From CAG-632 sp963626805 (GTDB lineage Bacteria; Bacillota; Clostridia; Lachnospirales; Lachnospiraceae), in NCBI GenBank assembly GCA_963626805.1, contig CAVFXS010000002.1:4761-68760 (forward strand): a stretch of 64,000 nt of DNA, read 5' to 3'. Positions 8,715 to 16,472 of this stretch are shown piece by piece. The notes beneath the pieces are model-generated. The model ran no database searches. It saw only the letters and a list, made by a program, of their open reading frames with translations, and had not been told where the DNA came from. The translations under genes and the position numbers were made by a program. The stretch's first letter is position 1, and every line of letters starts with the position of its first letter.

Positions 8715-8765
8715 TCATTCTTTATTCCGATATATATATCAGAATATTTCGGAATAAAGGAATGA
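8715..8765 (+). promoter_or_regulatory. Intercistronic hairpin covering the ribosome binding site
   Basis: Long inverted arms at 8715-8730 and 8749-8765 (TCATTCTTTATTCCGA and its complement, one bulged base) form a 16-bp stem with an AT-rich loop. The 3' arm contains AAAGGA (8756-8761), the only ribosome binding site for the ATG at 8772. No T run follows, so it fits translational control or mRNA processing better than termination. Confidence 0.55.
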
Positions 8766-8771
8766 TACTCT

Positions 8772-11700
8772 ATGTCAAACACATTAAATCATATATCCAA
8801 CACAACTACCGGACAGAATTATTATGCTTCCGGCACAAATCAGACCGATTATGCAGTCGGGGACCTTCTGACCGGTACGGTTTTACAGGGTGGTGAGCAT
8901 CCGGTCGTAGAGATGAATGGCACCCCGGTCCAGGTGCGTTCAAATGCACTGAAGGATGCACAGACCGGAGATCGGATCTATCTCCGCATTACCGGAAGTA
9001 ATTCCTCTGAGATCACGCTGAAGCTGATCGATCAGCAGGAACAGTCGATCTATACCAGAAGCGGCACCATGCAGACAGAGATTCGCTGCAACACCGCACG
9101 CTTCGTTGATACCTGGAACGAGGCCTGCCCGGATGCAGACACGCAGGCCGGTCAGCTGAAGGAGGATGCCGAAGAGGTATCCCGCAGCCTTTCAGAAGAA
9201 GAGCGTGCAAAGCTCCGCCAGATGGGCATTGAAGTATCTGCATCTAATATTACCTTTATTAAAAGTCTGCTGAGCCAGATGCGTGGCAAGGAACAGGATG
9301 ATCAGTTGCAGCAGGCGATTGACAGTGTCCGCAAACAGATTATTATCGAACAGCCGGACGAGCATCCGGAGGCTTTCCGGATGGTTGTCGGAGATACCTC
9401 CTTTGATCTCCCGGATGCCTTAAAGCAGCTAAATGATCAGCTCCCACTGACGAAGGAACAGGCTGTTTACTTTATCCAGAATCAGGCTCCGTTCAGCCCG
9501 GATGAGTTATATAAATCTGCATTCAGCAGTAAATCCATGCCAACGCGGAAGCCTATCTCTGACGAGGATTTTACACAGCTATTACCACAGATTGACCGGA
9601 CGCTGCAGGCTGCAGGACTGGACATCACACAGGAGCAGCACGATGCTGCGAGATTCCTGCTGGAGTACCAGCTCCCGGTCACAACGGATTCCCTGCTTAC
9701 CTATCAGGCAGTTCAGGACCTGAATACAAATGGCTTTACCATGGATAGTCTCCGCACTCATATGGAGGATTTCATAGCAGAGACCGAGATTTCTACCGGA
9801 GCTTCCGACACTTCCATCACAGTTTCTGATATGAAGCACCTGTTTGAAAGCAGTGAACAATATTTTCCGGCACCATCTAAAGTAGCGGATGCTATCATGG
9901 ATGATCTGAACCGGATTACAGATACGGATATGGCAGCATTTGCAGCCAGTGGATTACCATATACTCTAGAAGCACTTTCTGCTTTTAGCCGCAAGCGTGC
10001 AGCTACATCCGGAAGTAATGTTTCTTTCGATAATACTTCCGATGTCACTTCTGCTGCCGCCATCTCTGATCTGACAGCGCTTCGGCAGTTAGAGGAGCTG
10101 CGGCTGAAAATGACCTGGAGTGCCAGCTATGCTCTGGCATCGGAAGATATCCACATCCGCACCAGAGATCTTACACAGGTCGTGGATGCCCTGCGTGAGC
10201 AGGAGGCTGTCGCCTACCGTCAACAGATGACCACAGATGGCATTCTGCCTACCAATACGGAAATTGCCCTGATTCAGGAAACCAACCATAAATTAGCAGA
10301 ACTTCCTACACTCCCGGCTGCTGCAATCGGACGTACATGGGCCTCCGGCTCCTTTACCATCCAGCGGTTGCACACGGATGGTATTCAGGCTCTGTCGGAA
10401 TACCGTGCCTCTTCCCAGGATGCCCTGAGCTCTTACGAGACCATGATGACCACACCTCGTAGTGATATGGGCGATTCCATTCATAAAGCTTTCCGGAATG
10501 TGGATTCGATCCTGCGCGAGCTGCAGCTTCCTGTTACAGAGGCCAATGCACGGGCTGTCCGGATTCTCGGATACAACCAGATGGAGCTGACTCCCGAAAA
10601 TATTTCACAGGTAAAGGCTGCTGATCAGGAGGTACAGACTCTGATCCAGAACCTACAGCCTTCGGTTGTCCTGCATCTGGTGGAGGATGGCATTAATCCA
10701 TTAAACATGCCGATTCAGGAATTAAATGCATTAGCAGAAGAGTATATTGCGGATGCCGATGTGGCATCTGATGAGAAATACAGTACCTTCTTACAGAAGC
10801 TTGATCGCCGTAAGCAGATCAGCAGAGAGGAACGTACCGGCTATATCGGTATTTACCGGCTGATTGACAAGATTACCCGCTCTCAGGGAAAAGATATTGG
10901 AACTCTGGTTCGTAACGGTCAGAACCTGACCCTGCAAAATCTCCTGACTGCCCATCGAAGCAATCGTTCCACCGGCATGGATACCATCGTTGATGAAACC
11001 TTTGGTGGAATTGATGTGCAGACCACTTACCAGTCACAGCTGGTAAAAAATCTGCGGGATGCTCTGTCTCCGGATGTCATTGATTCCATGGTTCAGGAGT
11101 CTGCTTCGGGAGTGACTCTTGAAGAATTTCTGGATCGTATTGAGAAACAGCTGACAACAGAGTCCATGACAGATCATACACCGGATCTGTCTGCTTTCGA
11201 TGGAACCGATTATCAGCTGATGCAGGATTTACAGCTTCTTCCATCCATTAATAATATGGAAGCCCTTCTGCAGTTAACGAAAGGAAATGGCATATTCTTC
11301 CAAAACCTGTCGAATACCATTCAGAGCCTCGACGGTTCCGCCGATACCGCTCATAAGAAATTATCACAGCTGGATGAAGCTTTATCCTCACCGGAAACAA
11401 TGGAAGCAGCTTATTCCGACCTTGAGCAGACAGCTGCCACAGCAGCCGAAACTGCCGAACAGGCCGGTACGATTACTGCCCGTGACATTCAGGCATTAAA
11501 ACAGATTCGTTCCGGTCTCCGCGTTCTGGAGAAAATGAGTCGACATGAACAGTATCAGATTCCGATGGAAATGGACGGTACATGGGGCGTTCTGCATTTA
11601 TCCGTAATTCAGAATTCCGGAAAGAACCGTAGCCTGCAGGCGAGTCTTCCGACCAGACAATATGGTCTCCTTCAGGCAAATCTGGAATGGAATGGAGCAG

Positions 11701-11966
11701 ACTGGGATACAACTCTGACAGCGGAACGTTCAGAGGGCGTAGCATTTCTGGAACAGAATCGGGATGCATTTGCAACAGCACTGGATGCGATCACCCGGAC
11801 AACTGCCTCTGCAGGCAATACCACTTCTGCAGGAACTACTTCCCCGGAAACTCCGGATACAGCCGTTGCTGACAGGCACTCTGATTCGGATACTGCCCCT
11901 TCTACGGATGAGATGTATCAGATTGCAAAGAAGCTGGTCGTATTCTTCCGGCATATTTTGAAATAA
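8772..11966 (+). CDS. Large FliK-like (DUF6240-type) protein, 1064 residues
   Basis: A long soluble, glutamine-, threonine- and serine-rich, mostly helical protein without signal peptide or membrane segment. The N-terminal ~90 residues (YAVGDLLTGTVLQGG, PVQVRSNALKDAQTGDRIYLRI) are a beta-rich domain of a type found in clostridial proteins named DUF6240. The C-terminal 110 residues (GVLHLSVIQN, LQANLEWNGADWDTTLTAE, FLEQNRDAFATALDAI) have the spacing of a flagellar hook-length-control FliK C domain. I infer a role in flagellum assembly, supported by fliB nearby, but neither domain is confirmed. Its ribosome binding site is buried in a hairpin. A terminator follows. Confidence 0.75.
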   Translation: MSNTLNHISNTTTGQNYYASGTNQTDYAVGDLLTGTVLQGGEHPVVEMNGTPVQVRSNALKDAQTGDRIYLRITGSNSSEITLKLIDQQEQSIYTRSGTMQTEIRCNTARFVDTWNEACPDADTQAGQLKEDAEEVSRSLSEEERAKLRQMGIEVSASNITFIKSLLSQMRGKEQDDQLQQAIDSVRKQIIIEQPDEHPEAFRMVVGDTSFDLPDALKQLNDQLPLTKEQAVYFIQNQAPFSPDELYKSAFSSKSMPTRKPISDEDFTQLLPQIDRTLQAAGLDITQEQHDAARFLLEYQLPVTTDSLLTYQAVQDLNTNGFTMDSLRTHMEDFIAETEISTGASDTSITVSDMKHLFESSEQYFPAPSKVADAIMDDLNRITDTDMAAFAASGLPYTLEALSAFSRKRAATSGSNVSFDNTSDVTSAAAISDLTALRQLEELRLKMTWSASYALASEDIHIRTRDLTQVVDALREQEAVAYRQQMTTDGILPTNTEIALIQETNHKLAELPTLPAAAIGRTWASGSFTIQRLHTDGIQALSEYRASSQDALSSYETMMTTPRSDMGDSIHKAFRNVDSILRELQLPVTEANARAVRILGYNQMELTPENISQVKAADQEVQTLIQNLQPSVVLHLVEDGINPLNMPIQELNALAEEYIADADVASDEKYSTFLQKLDRRKQISREERTGYIGIYRLIDKITRSQGKDIGTLVRNGQNLTLQNLLTAHRSNRSTGMDTIVDETFGGIDVQTTYQSQLVKNLRDALSPDVIDSMVQESASGVTLEEFLDRIEKQLTTESMTDHTPDLSAFDGTDYQLMQDLQLLPSINNMEALLQLTKGNGIFFQNLSNTIQSLDGSADTAHKKLSQLDEALSSPETMEAAYSDLEQTAATAAETAEQAGTITARDIQALKQIRSGLRVLEKMSRHEQYQIPMEMDGTWGVLHLSVIQNSGKNRSLQASLPTRQYGLLQANLEWNGADWDTTLTAERSEGVAFLEQNRDAFATALDAITRTTASAGNTTSAGTTSPETPDTAVADRHSDSDTAPSTDEMYQIAKKLVVFFRHILK

Positions 11967-11971
11967 ACATT

Positions 11972-12022
11972 AAAACAGGTTACGCACCTGTGCTACGTTG
12001 GCGCAGGTATGTAACCTGTTTA
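11972..12022 (+). terminator. Intrinsic terminator (possibly bidirectional)
   Basis: Arms AAACAGGTTAC and GTAACCTGTTT enclose a second paired block (CACCTG/CAGGT). The stem lies just after the 1064-residue gene and 60 bases past the end of the convergent hepT, with short T runs on both sides. Confidence 0.75.
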
Positions 12023-12080
12023 TAATCAGATCTATTCCCTCTTTTATAAAATTATTAATTTCAACAATTATCCAATATAA

Positions 12081-12407
12081 TTATTCCATTAATTTTAACA
12101 TCTCTGGAATATCATGCTTCAACGTATCATACACAACATCAAGAACAACATTTCCATAATCATGGACAATTCGATTTCTCAAGCCATACAATGCATACCA
12201 TGGTATATTCGTATGCTCGGACTTATATTCATCGGATAACTTTTTAGCGCACTCCGATATTTGAATCATTCTAAACAGCATGGAATCAAGTAATATTTCA
12301 TTTGAATTCAGTTCTTCAATATCCACATCGTTCATATGCTCAACAATAAATAGCAGATCCGTACGCATCTTTTTTGTATAATAACTATCGTCCTTTGTAT
12401 TATCCAT
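12081..12407 (-). CDS. hepT: HepT-like HEPN ribonuclease toxin
   Basis: A 108-residue DUF86/HepT protein. Its HEPN catalytic motif is present as R77-N-R-I-V-H82-D-Y84 (RX4HXY), the residues of the RNase site and of the tyrosine that MntA AMPylates. It is the toxin of the MntA/HepT toxin-antitoxin class. Here the antitoxin gene comes first and overlaps by eight bases (ATGGATAA), so toxin translation depends on antitoxin translation. There is no good ribosome binding site of its own. The region is AT-richer than its neighbours, which agrees with horizontal acquisition. Confidence 0.88.
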   Translation of the reverse strand: MDNTKDDSYYTKKMRTDLLFIVEHMNDVDIEELNSNEILLDSMLFRMIQISECAKKLSDEYKSEHTNIPWYALYGLRNRIVHDYGNVVLDVVYDTLKHDIPEMLKLME

Positions 12408-12867
12408 ATATTTTTATACCATCCTTTAGTATCTCTTTTAGTAATTCATAATTATTCCTCAATTGTTCTATATCTAATGCATCTACTTTTTTCTTCAGGC
12501 TCTCTCTTAATTCTTCAACTAATCCATAAAACTTTAACCCGGTAATATCAGAGGCAATCAACAAATCAACATCACTTAACGCACCTGCATTCCCTTTGGC
12601 ATAGGATCCAAACAAATAACAATATTCCACGTTATATTTTTGAAATATAGCGGAACATTTTTGTTGAATATCACTTAGTTCAAGAATACCATGTTCCTCA
12701 TCTATTGGATTTATAGCTCTTAGTTTTTCCACTAAATATTGATACTTTAAAGTGCTTTTTTTATCCTCATCATTTTCATATGCTTTGTATGAACGCAAAG
12801 AAATCCCCAAAGCTTCCGCTGCCTGTTTCTGTGTCATTTTCTTTTCAATTCTCAATTGTTTCAGCAC
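12400..12867 (-). CDS. mntA: XRE helix-turn-helix + MntA nucleotidyltransferase antitoxin
   Basis: A 155-residue fusion. Residues 1-55 are an XRE-type helix-turn-helix (KKMTQKQAAEALGISLRSYKAYEND). Residues ~60-155 are a minimal nucleotidyltransferase with G87-S88 and D99-V-D101 (GSX10DXD), the hallmark of MntA antitoxins that AMPylate HepT. The GTG at 12867 is chosen because GGAGG lies eight bases upstream. The frame is open to 12915, but that start would put the promoter spacer and operator inside the gene. The fused DNA-binding domain, absent from the minimal antitoxin, and palindromes in its own promoter indicate autoregulation. Confidence 0.88.
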   Translation of the reverse strand: MLKQLRIEKKMTQKQAAEALGISLRSYKAYENDEDKKSTLKYQYLVEKLRAINPIDEEHGILELSDIQQKCSAIFQKYNVEYCYLFGSYAKGNAGALSDVDLLIASDITGLKFYGLVEELRESLKKKVDALDIEQLRNNYELLKEILKDGIKIYG

Positions 12868-12886
12868 GTTCTGCACCTCCAAATAT

Positions 12887-12960
12887 ACATTAGTGCAAAT
12901 ATTGCACCTTGTCAATATAAAAAGTGCATTTTTTGCACTTCTTCTTTTTTCAAAAGTGCA
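12887..12960 (-). promoter_or_regulatory. mntA-hepT promoter with palindromic operators
   Basis: Minus-strand promoter TTGACA (12910-12915), 17-bp spacer, TAATGT (12887-12892). The spacer contains the palindrome GTGCAA-ATA-TTGCAC (12893-12907). A second palindrome with arms AAGTGCA/TGCACTT lies at 12922-12940, its centre 31 bp (three helical turns) upstream, and an extra half site AAGTGCA is at 12954-12960. Binding of the fused helix-turn-helix here would block RNA polymerase. Confidence 0.7.
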
Positions 12961-13026
12961 TATATGAAAATTCAGTTTACTCTCTCATTCCTATACTCTT
13001 ACCATTATCCATTACTATTATTCGCC

Positions 13027-14148
13027 TTATAAAATAAATCCTCCCATGATCAGCCACAGGTATGACCACTCCCACATGATATCCCGGAAACTGTCTTCCA
13101 TATATTCATAGATGTCATCCTGGTCATATCCTGTCATTCTGGCTATCACAACCATATAGTCCCTGACCGTGTTATAGGATAATGAATGATCCGCATTCCT
13201 ATTATAATTACTGAGCCATTTCAGGAATATTCCCTGCCGTATCACGGTATATTCCATGCAGATCCATTGAAACATCACAACCATTGCTTCAAGATCTGAG
13301 TCCGGTATCAGCATATTGGTAAATATTTCAGATAGCAGATAATTTCTGAACAGATCTTCATAGGCAGAAAATACCTCTTTAAACTCATCCATATGCATAT
13401 CCGTATTTTCTTCCAGAATGTTTTCCGCCTGACAGGATACTGCTTCTATATATTCGGTGTATAAGCCTTCTTTTCTGTAATTATATGCAATATCAAGCCA
13501 CAACTCGTTATTCTCCCGAAGGCAATCCCCTTCATCGGAAGTCAGCTCGCTTATGGCATGATATATCTCTTTAAGGTTATCGTCGCTTTCATATGCCCGG
13601 ATAGCATCCGGCGTTATTTCGTCTTTCTCATATATATCGAGCAATATATAAAATGCCATCAGCAATGCGGAATTAACATCATATTCCCTGTTTCCTATGA
13701 TATGCATCATAAGATTCCGGATCTCAAAACACAGATCTCCACTTGCTTTATCCAGATTTTCAATTACAAGCCCATCGCTCTTATACAAAAAGTCAATCAC
13801 TTCCGGACAGCAGGATACCAGGGACAACTCCCATCTGTCCTCAAATTCATGCACCTCTCTCGGAAATACGTGACAGGTTTCAGAAAGCATATCTTCTCCA
13901 AAGTCTGTCACCAGACTGCACAGCCCTTCCTGCAGGTAAGGGCATCGTCCATTCTTATTAAGCTTTATAATTCCTTCGCTGCCGTTTTTCTTTACATTTA
14001 CATCCAGCCTTTTCCCGTCTAAAGTAGTTTTCCTCCACTTTGCAAGCGTCCGCTCATCTACTGCGATTTTCCATTGCATACAGCAGGTCATACTGCACCG
14101 ATCGGCAATGCACTTAAATTCCTCATAAAAATCCGGTTTTATATCCAT
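13027..14148 (-). CDS. fliB: Flagellin lysine-N-methylase FliB
   Basis: A 373-residue cytoplasmic enzyme. It has the cysteine-rich FliB signature: FKCIADRCSMTCCMQW near the N terminus, CPYLQEGLCSL, LSETCHVFPRE and LVSCCPE. In the family these cysteines hold an iron-sulfur cluster, and the enzyme methylates surface lysines of flagellin using S-adenosylmethionine. The C-terminal 200 residues are helical and less conserved. The gene starts three bases after the Tiki-like gene, so the two are translated from one message. It implies that the organism makes a methylated flagellum, although no structural flagellar gene is certain in the window. Confidence 0.88.
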   Translation of the reverse strand: MDIKPDFYEEFKCIADRCSMTCCMQWKIAVDERTLAKWRKTTLDGKRLDVNVKKNGSEGIIKLNKNGRCPYLQEGLCSLVTDFGEDMLSETCHVFPREVHEFEDRWELSLVSCCPEVIDFLYKSDGLVIENLDKASGDLCFEIRNLMMHIIGNREYDVNSALLMAFYILLDIYEKDEITPDAIRAYESDDNLKEIYHAISELTSDEGDCLRENNELWLDIAYNYRKEGLYTEYIEAVSCQAENILEENTDMHMDEFKEVFSAYEDLFRNYLLSEIFTNMLIPDSDLEAMVVMFQWICMEYTVIRQGIFLKWLSNYNRNADHSLSYNTVRDYMVVIARMTGYDQDDIYEYMEDSFRDIMWEWSYLWLIMGGFIL

Positions 14149-14151
14149 ACT

Positions 14152-15438
14152 CTATCCCTCTGAACTTTCATTATATCCCGATATTGCTTCTTTCCTGTGC
14201 ATAACATGAATCCCAATATGTCCGATTCCAAGAATAACCGCTGCTCCGATCACAATCACATTTCCGGAATAAATACCCAGTAACAGACACGCAATCACCG
14301 GAAGTGTTGCTCCGGCTACAGGAAATCCCGCGAAGGACATATAAAAATCCTTCAGCGTTTTCGAACTTCTGAAATATTTGATCCAGTAACATTCATACAA
14401 CACCATCAACACAAATGCCGTCATCCAGATTATAAGCTTCCATTCAAAATGAAGGCCTTCCAGGAACATTACCTTCGGATTAATTGCCGTAAAGATCACA
14501 AGGGATGTGCTCACCAGAGCTTCACCAATGCGTTCAAGAATCAATAATATCTTATTCTCTTTTCTGGCACTTTCATCATAACCATCCGGCTTCGCCTTGC
14601 GTGCCCAGATGATATTCGGGACAAACAGCATCAGAAGAAATATAAAACCTGTAACACAAAAGCCAAGGTCATATGGCCGTCCAATCCGCATAAAAGCAAG
14701 CGTACTTAATTTCACACTGCTTATGATATCTCCATATTGTGCCCTGAGCTTCCCTGCCATCAGATCAGGATTGTATAAGTCCGTATGGTAACTTCCATAA
14801 ATCCCCATGATCCTGCCGCCACCGCATCGTGTGTATGCATCTATAAAATTCGACACCATGTAGGACTCTCGCAGTTCTGCCATCCCATTCTGTTCCGTCT
14901 CATTATTATAAAACTCTATTCCCTGTCTGATACATTCCTTTGCATGCCTATATTGTTCGGAGTCATCAAGTCCGTTTTCCTCTAAATATTCCAGATACCT
15001 TGCCCCTGTGGTATCATACTGATGTCCTACATCGGTACCATAGAATATGGTTTCCGGGCAACGTTCCTTGATCTCATGAAAGAACTCATAGTAGGATTCA
15101 TTCCCCGACTGGGTTCCCTGGATCTCTTCAAAGAATAAATCGATCAGCTCATCCGAGTCCGCTTTCATCCACTCATTTAAGAACTCCGCACTGTAATATG
15201 GCAGCTCCACAAAAAGGTTGCGATATCCTTCATCATAGTATTTACTCCACACCTCGAACTCAATATCATAATACCTCTTATAACCATGTGCTTCTCCGTA
15301 TAAACTTATCACAGTGTTTTCACTCGGAAATACATCTGTGGTCTGGTCGAAATGATCCAGAAGCAAGCCTGCAACCACCAGAAGCAGTACAATGCCAAAT
15401 GCTGATATTGTTTTTATCCTTGCCTTTTTATCCCTCAT
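14152..15438 (-). CDS. Tiki/ChaN-like domain protein with C-terminal membrane helices
   Basis: A 428-residue membrane protein. An N-terminal signal anchor (FGIVLLLVVAGLLLDHF) is followed by a ~230-residue extracytoplasmic domain with VISLYGEAHG, LFVELPYY, FYGTDVG and MGIYGSYHTDLY. This is the GEAH...E...GxxH pattern of the Tiki/TraB/ChaN superfamily, whose members are metalloproteases, haem binders or esterases. Four or five membrane helices make up the last 170 residues (FCVTGFIFLLMLFVPNIIW, IIWMTAFVLMVLYECYW, VIACLLLGIYSGNVIVIGAAVILG). The reaction is unknown. Co-transcription with fliB may be incidental. The assignment to the superfamily is by motif. Confidence 0.7.
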   Translation of the reverse strand: MRDKKARIKTISAFGIVLLLVVAGLLLDHFDQTTDVFPSENTVISLYGEAHGYKRYYDIEFEVWSKYYDEGYRNLFVELPYYSAEFLNEWMKADSDELIDLFFEEIQGTQSGNESYYEFFHEIKERCPETIFYGTDVGHQYDTTGARYLEYLEENGLDDSEQYRHAKECIRQGIEFYNNETEQNGMAELRESYMVSNFIDAYTRCGGGRIMGIYGSYHTDLYNPDLMAGKLRAQYGDIISSVKLSTLAFMRIGRPYDLGFCVTGFIFLLMLFVPNIIWARKAKPDGYDESARKENKILLILERIGEALVSTSLVIFTAINPKVMFLEGLHFEWKLIIWMTAFVLMVLYECYWIKYFRSSKTLKDFYMSFAGFPVAGATLPVIACLLLGIYSGNVIVIGAAVILGIGHIGIHVMHRKEAISGYNESSEG

Positions 15439-15589
15439 CCCTAATCCTTAAACTCCTTCGTATAGTATAATTGACCATTTATTTGTCATAACATGCAATA
15501 TTATAGATCAGTATAACACAAACTCTGCTTTAAAACACCGCCTTTCATTAGTCCGGAATCGTACTGTTCTAGTATAGTCCGGTGTCAGA

Positions 15590-16273
15590 CTAATTACCAA
15601 GTGAAATATTTTCCCGTTTCTTCCAGCTGATAAAGCCGTATACATCATAAAAAAAGAAAATAACAAAGATAACAGTTACTGCTAAATAACGCAAATCGTT
15701 GATGGATGCCAGAATCCAGAGAACAATCAGTACAATGTCATTTGCCGCATATCCGACTGCATAATAGGAAGATCGTAACATTGTCAATGATACCGCAAAA
15801 AAACTTGTTGTTACAGATATGGTACTGAATACTATATTAGGCGTGTTTAATGCAGATAAAATCATATAAAACAGCGTGGTAACAACGACTGCACCGACTA
15901 ACAATAAAACCACATGCTTCTTAGTCAGTTTCTGAATCTCAACCTCCTTACCTCCCTCTGAGGGATTTTTTATCCATGTTACCGTTGACCAGATTGCCAT
16001 CGGCATAGTCATTCCAAGATATGTGATCATCTCCCCCCAATATCGGAATTGCCATGAAATAATACCGTACAGAATACTGAATATTATCATCAAAATCTGA
16101 GACCATACATTTCCTTTGGCCGCGAATATCAGAGATGTAACTCCTATACATGCAGCAATTAATGTCAACGGATCGCAACTGCCGGATAACAGATTTGAAA
16201 TAATAATGATTAATAATGAACCGATCCACGCTCCCCATTCCTTTTTTGTCAAACCTGCGATTGGATTACTCAT
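15590..16273 (-). CDS. pnuC: PnuC family vitamin/nucleoside transporter
   Basis: A 227-residue integral membrane protein with about seven helices. PnuC hallmarks are ILYGIISWQFRYWGEMI, WSTVTWIKNP, YAVGYAANDIVLIVLW and FFFYDVYGFISW, where paired Trp/Asn residues line the substrate path. PnuC proteins carry nicotinamide riboside, and relatives carry thiamine, riboflavin or deoxynucleosides. The exact substrate cannot be read here. The ATG at 16273 matches the family N terminus, although the frame is open to 16399. The message has a ~140-base leader with a terminator hairpin just before the gene, so expression is probably controlled by attenuation. Confidence 0.85.
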   Translation of the reverse strand: MSNPIAGLTKKEWGAWIGSLLIIIISNLLSGSCDPLTLIAACIGVTSLIFAAKGNVWSQILMIIFSILYGIISWQFRYWGEMITYLGMTMPMAIWSTVTWIKNPSEGGKEVEIQKLTKKHVVLLLVGAVVVTTLFYMILSALNTPNIVFSTISVTTSFFAVSLTMLRSSYYAVGYAANDIVLIVLWILASINDLRYLAVTVIFVIFFFYDVYGFISWKKRENISLGN

Positions 16274-16304
16274 ATCAGCTCTTACACTCCTTTTCTTCTT
16301 TTTT

Positions 16305-16367
16305 CCAAAAAATAAAGCGCCAGTGCTTTCTATCTTCTCAGACCTAACGATAGAAATTCTGACGCTT
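16305..16367 (-). terminator. Terminator hairpin in the pnuC leader
   Basis: On the minus strand AAGCGTCAG pairs with CTGGCGCTT (9 bp including one G-U), an inner 8-bp stem TTTCTATC/GATAGAAA sits above it, and TATTTTTT follows. The T run ends 32 bases before the pnuC ATG. It lies 106 bases past the metE stop, so it could also end metE transcripts. A promoter between metE and this hairpin makes attenuation of pnuC likely. A smaller hairpin (TCCTGCC/GGTAGGGGA, 16371-16392) directly precedes it. Confidence 0.75.
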
Positions 16368-16418
16368 AACTCCCCTACCCGGTGGCAGGAAAGTATCATA
16401 ATCTATTTGGTTGTTACC

Positions 16419-16447
16419 TTTATATCATAAAATACACAAGTTGTCTA
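16419..16447 (-). promoter_or_regulatory. pnuC promoter
   Basis: TAGACA (16442-16447), exactly 17 bases, TATAAA (16419-16424) on the minus strand. Each box has one mismatch to consensus. A start site near 16412 would give a leader of about 140 bases containing two hairpins. Confidence 0.6.
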
Positions 16448-16472
16448 CTGGCCGTTGTCAATTCCATACTAT

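Noticed and set aside
15590..16399. Longer pnuC start at 16399
   Set aside because: It would place the leader hairpins inside the coding region and add a non-conserved basic N terminus; the ATG at 16273 fits the family.
16274..16440. Naming the pnuC leader an NAD+-II, TPP or Mn2+ (yybP-ykoY) riboswitch
   Set aside because: Short similarities such as GGGGAG and CTGAGA were noticed, but the conserved cores of these classes could not be aligned by eye.
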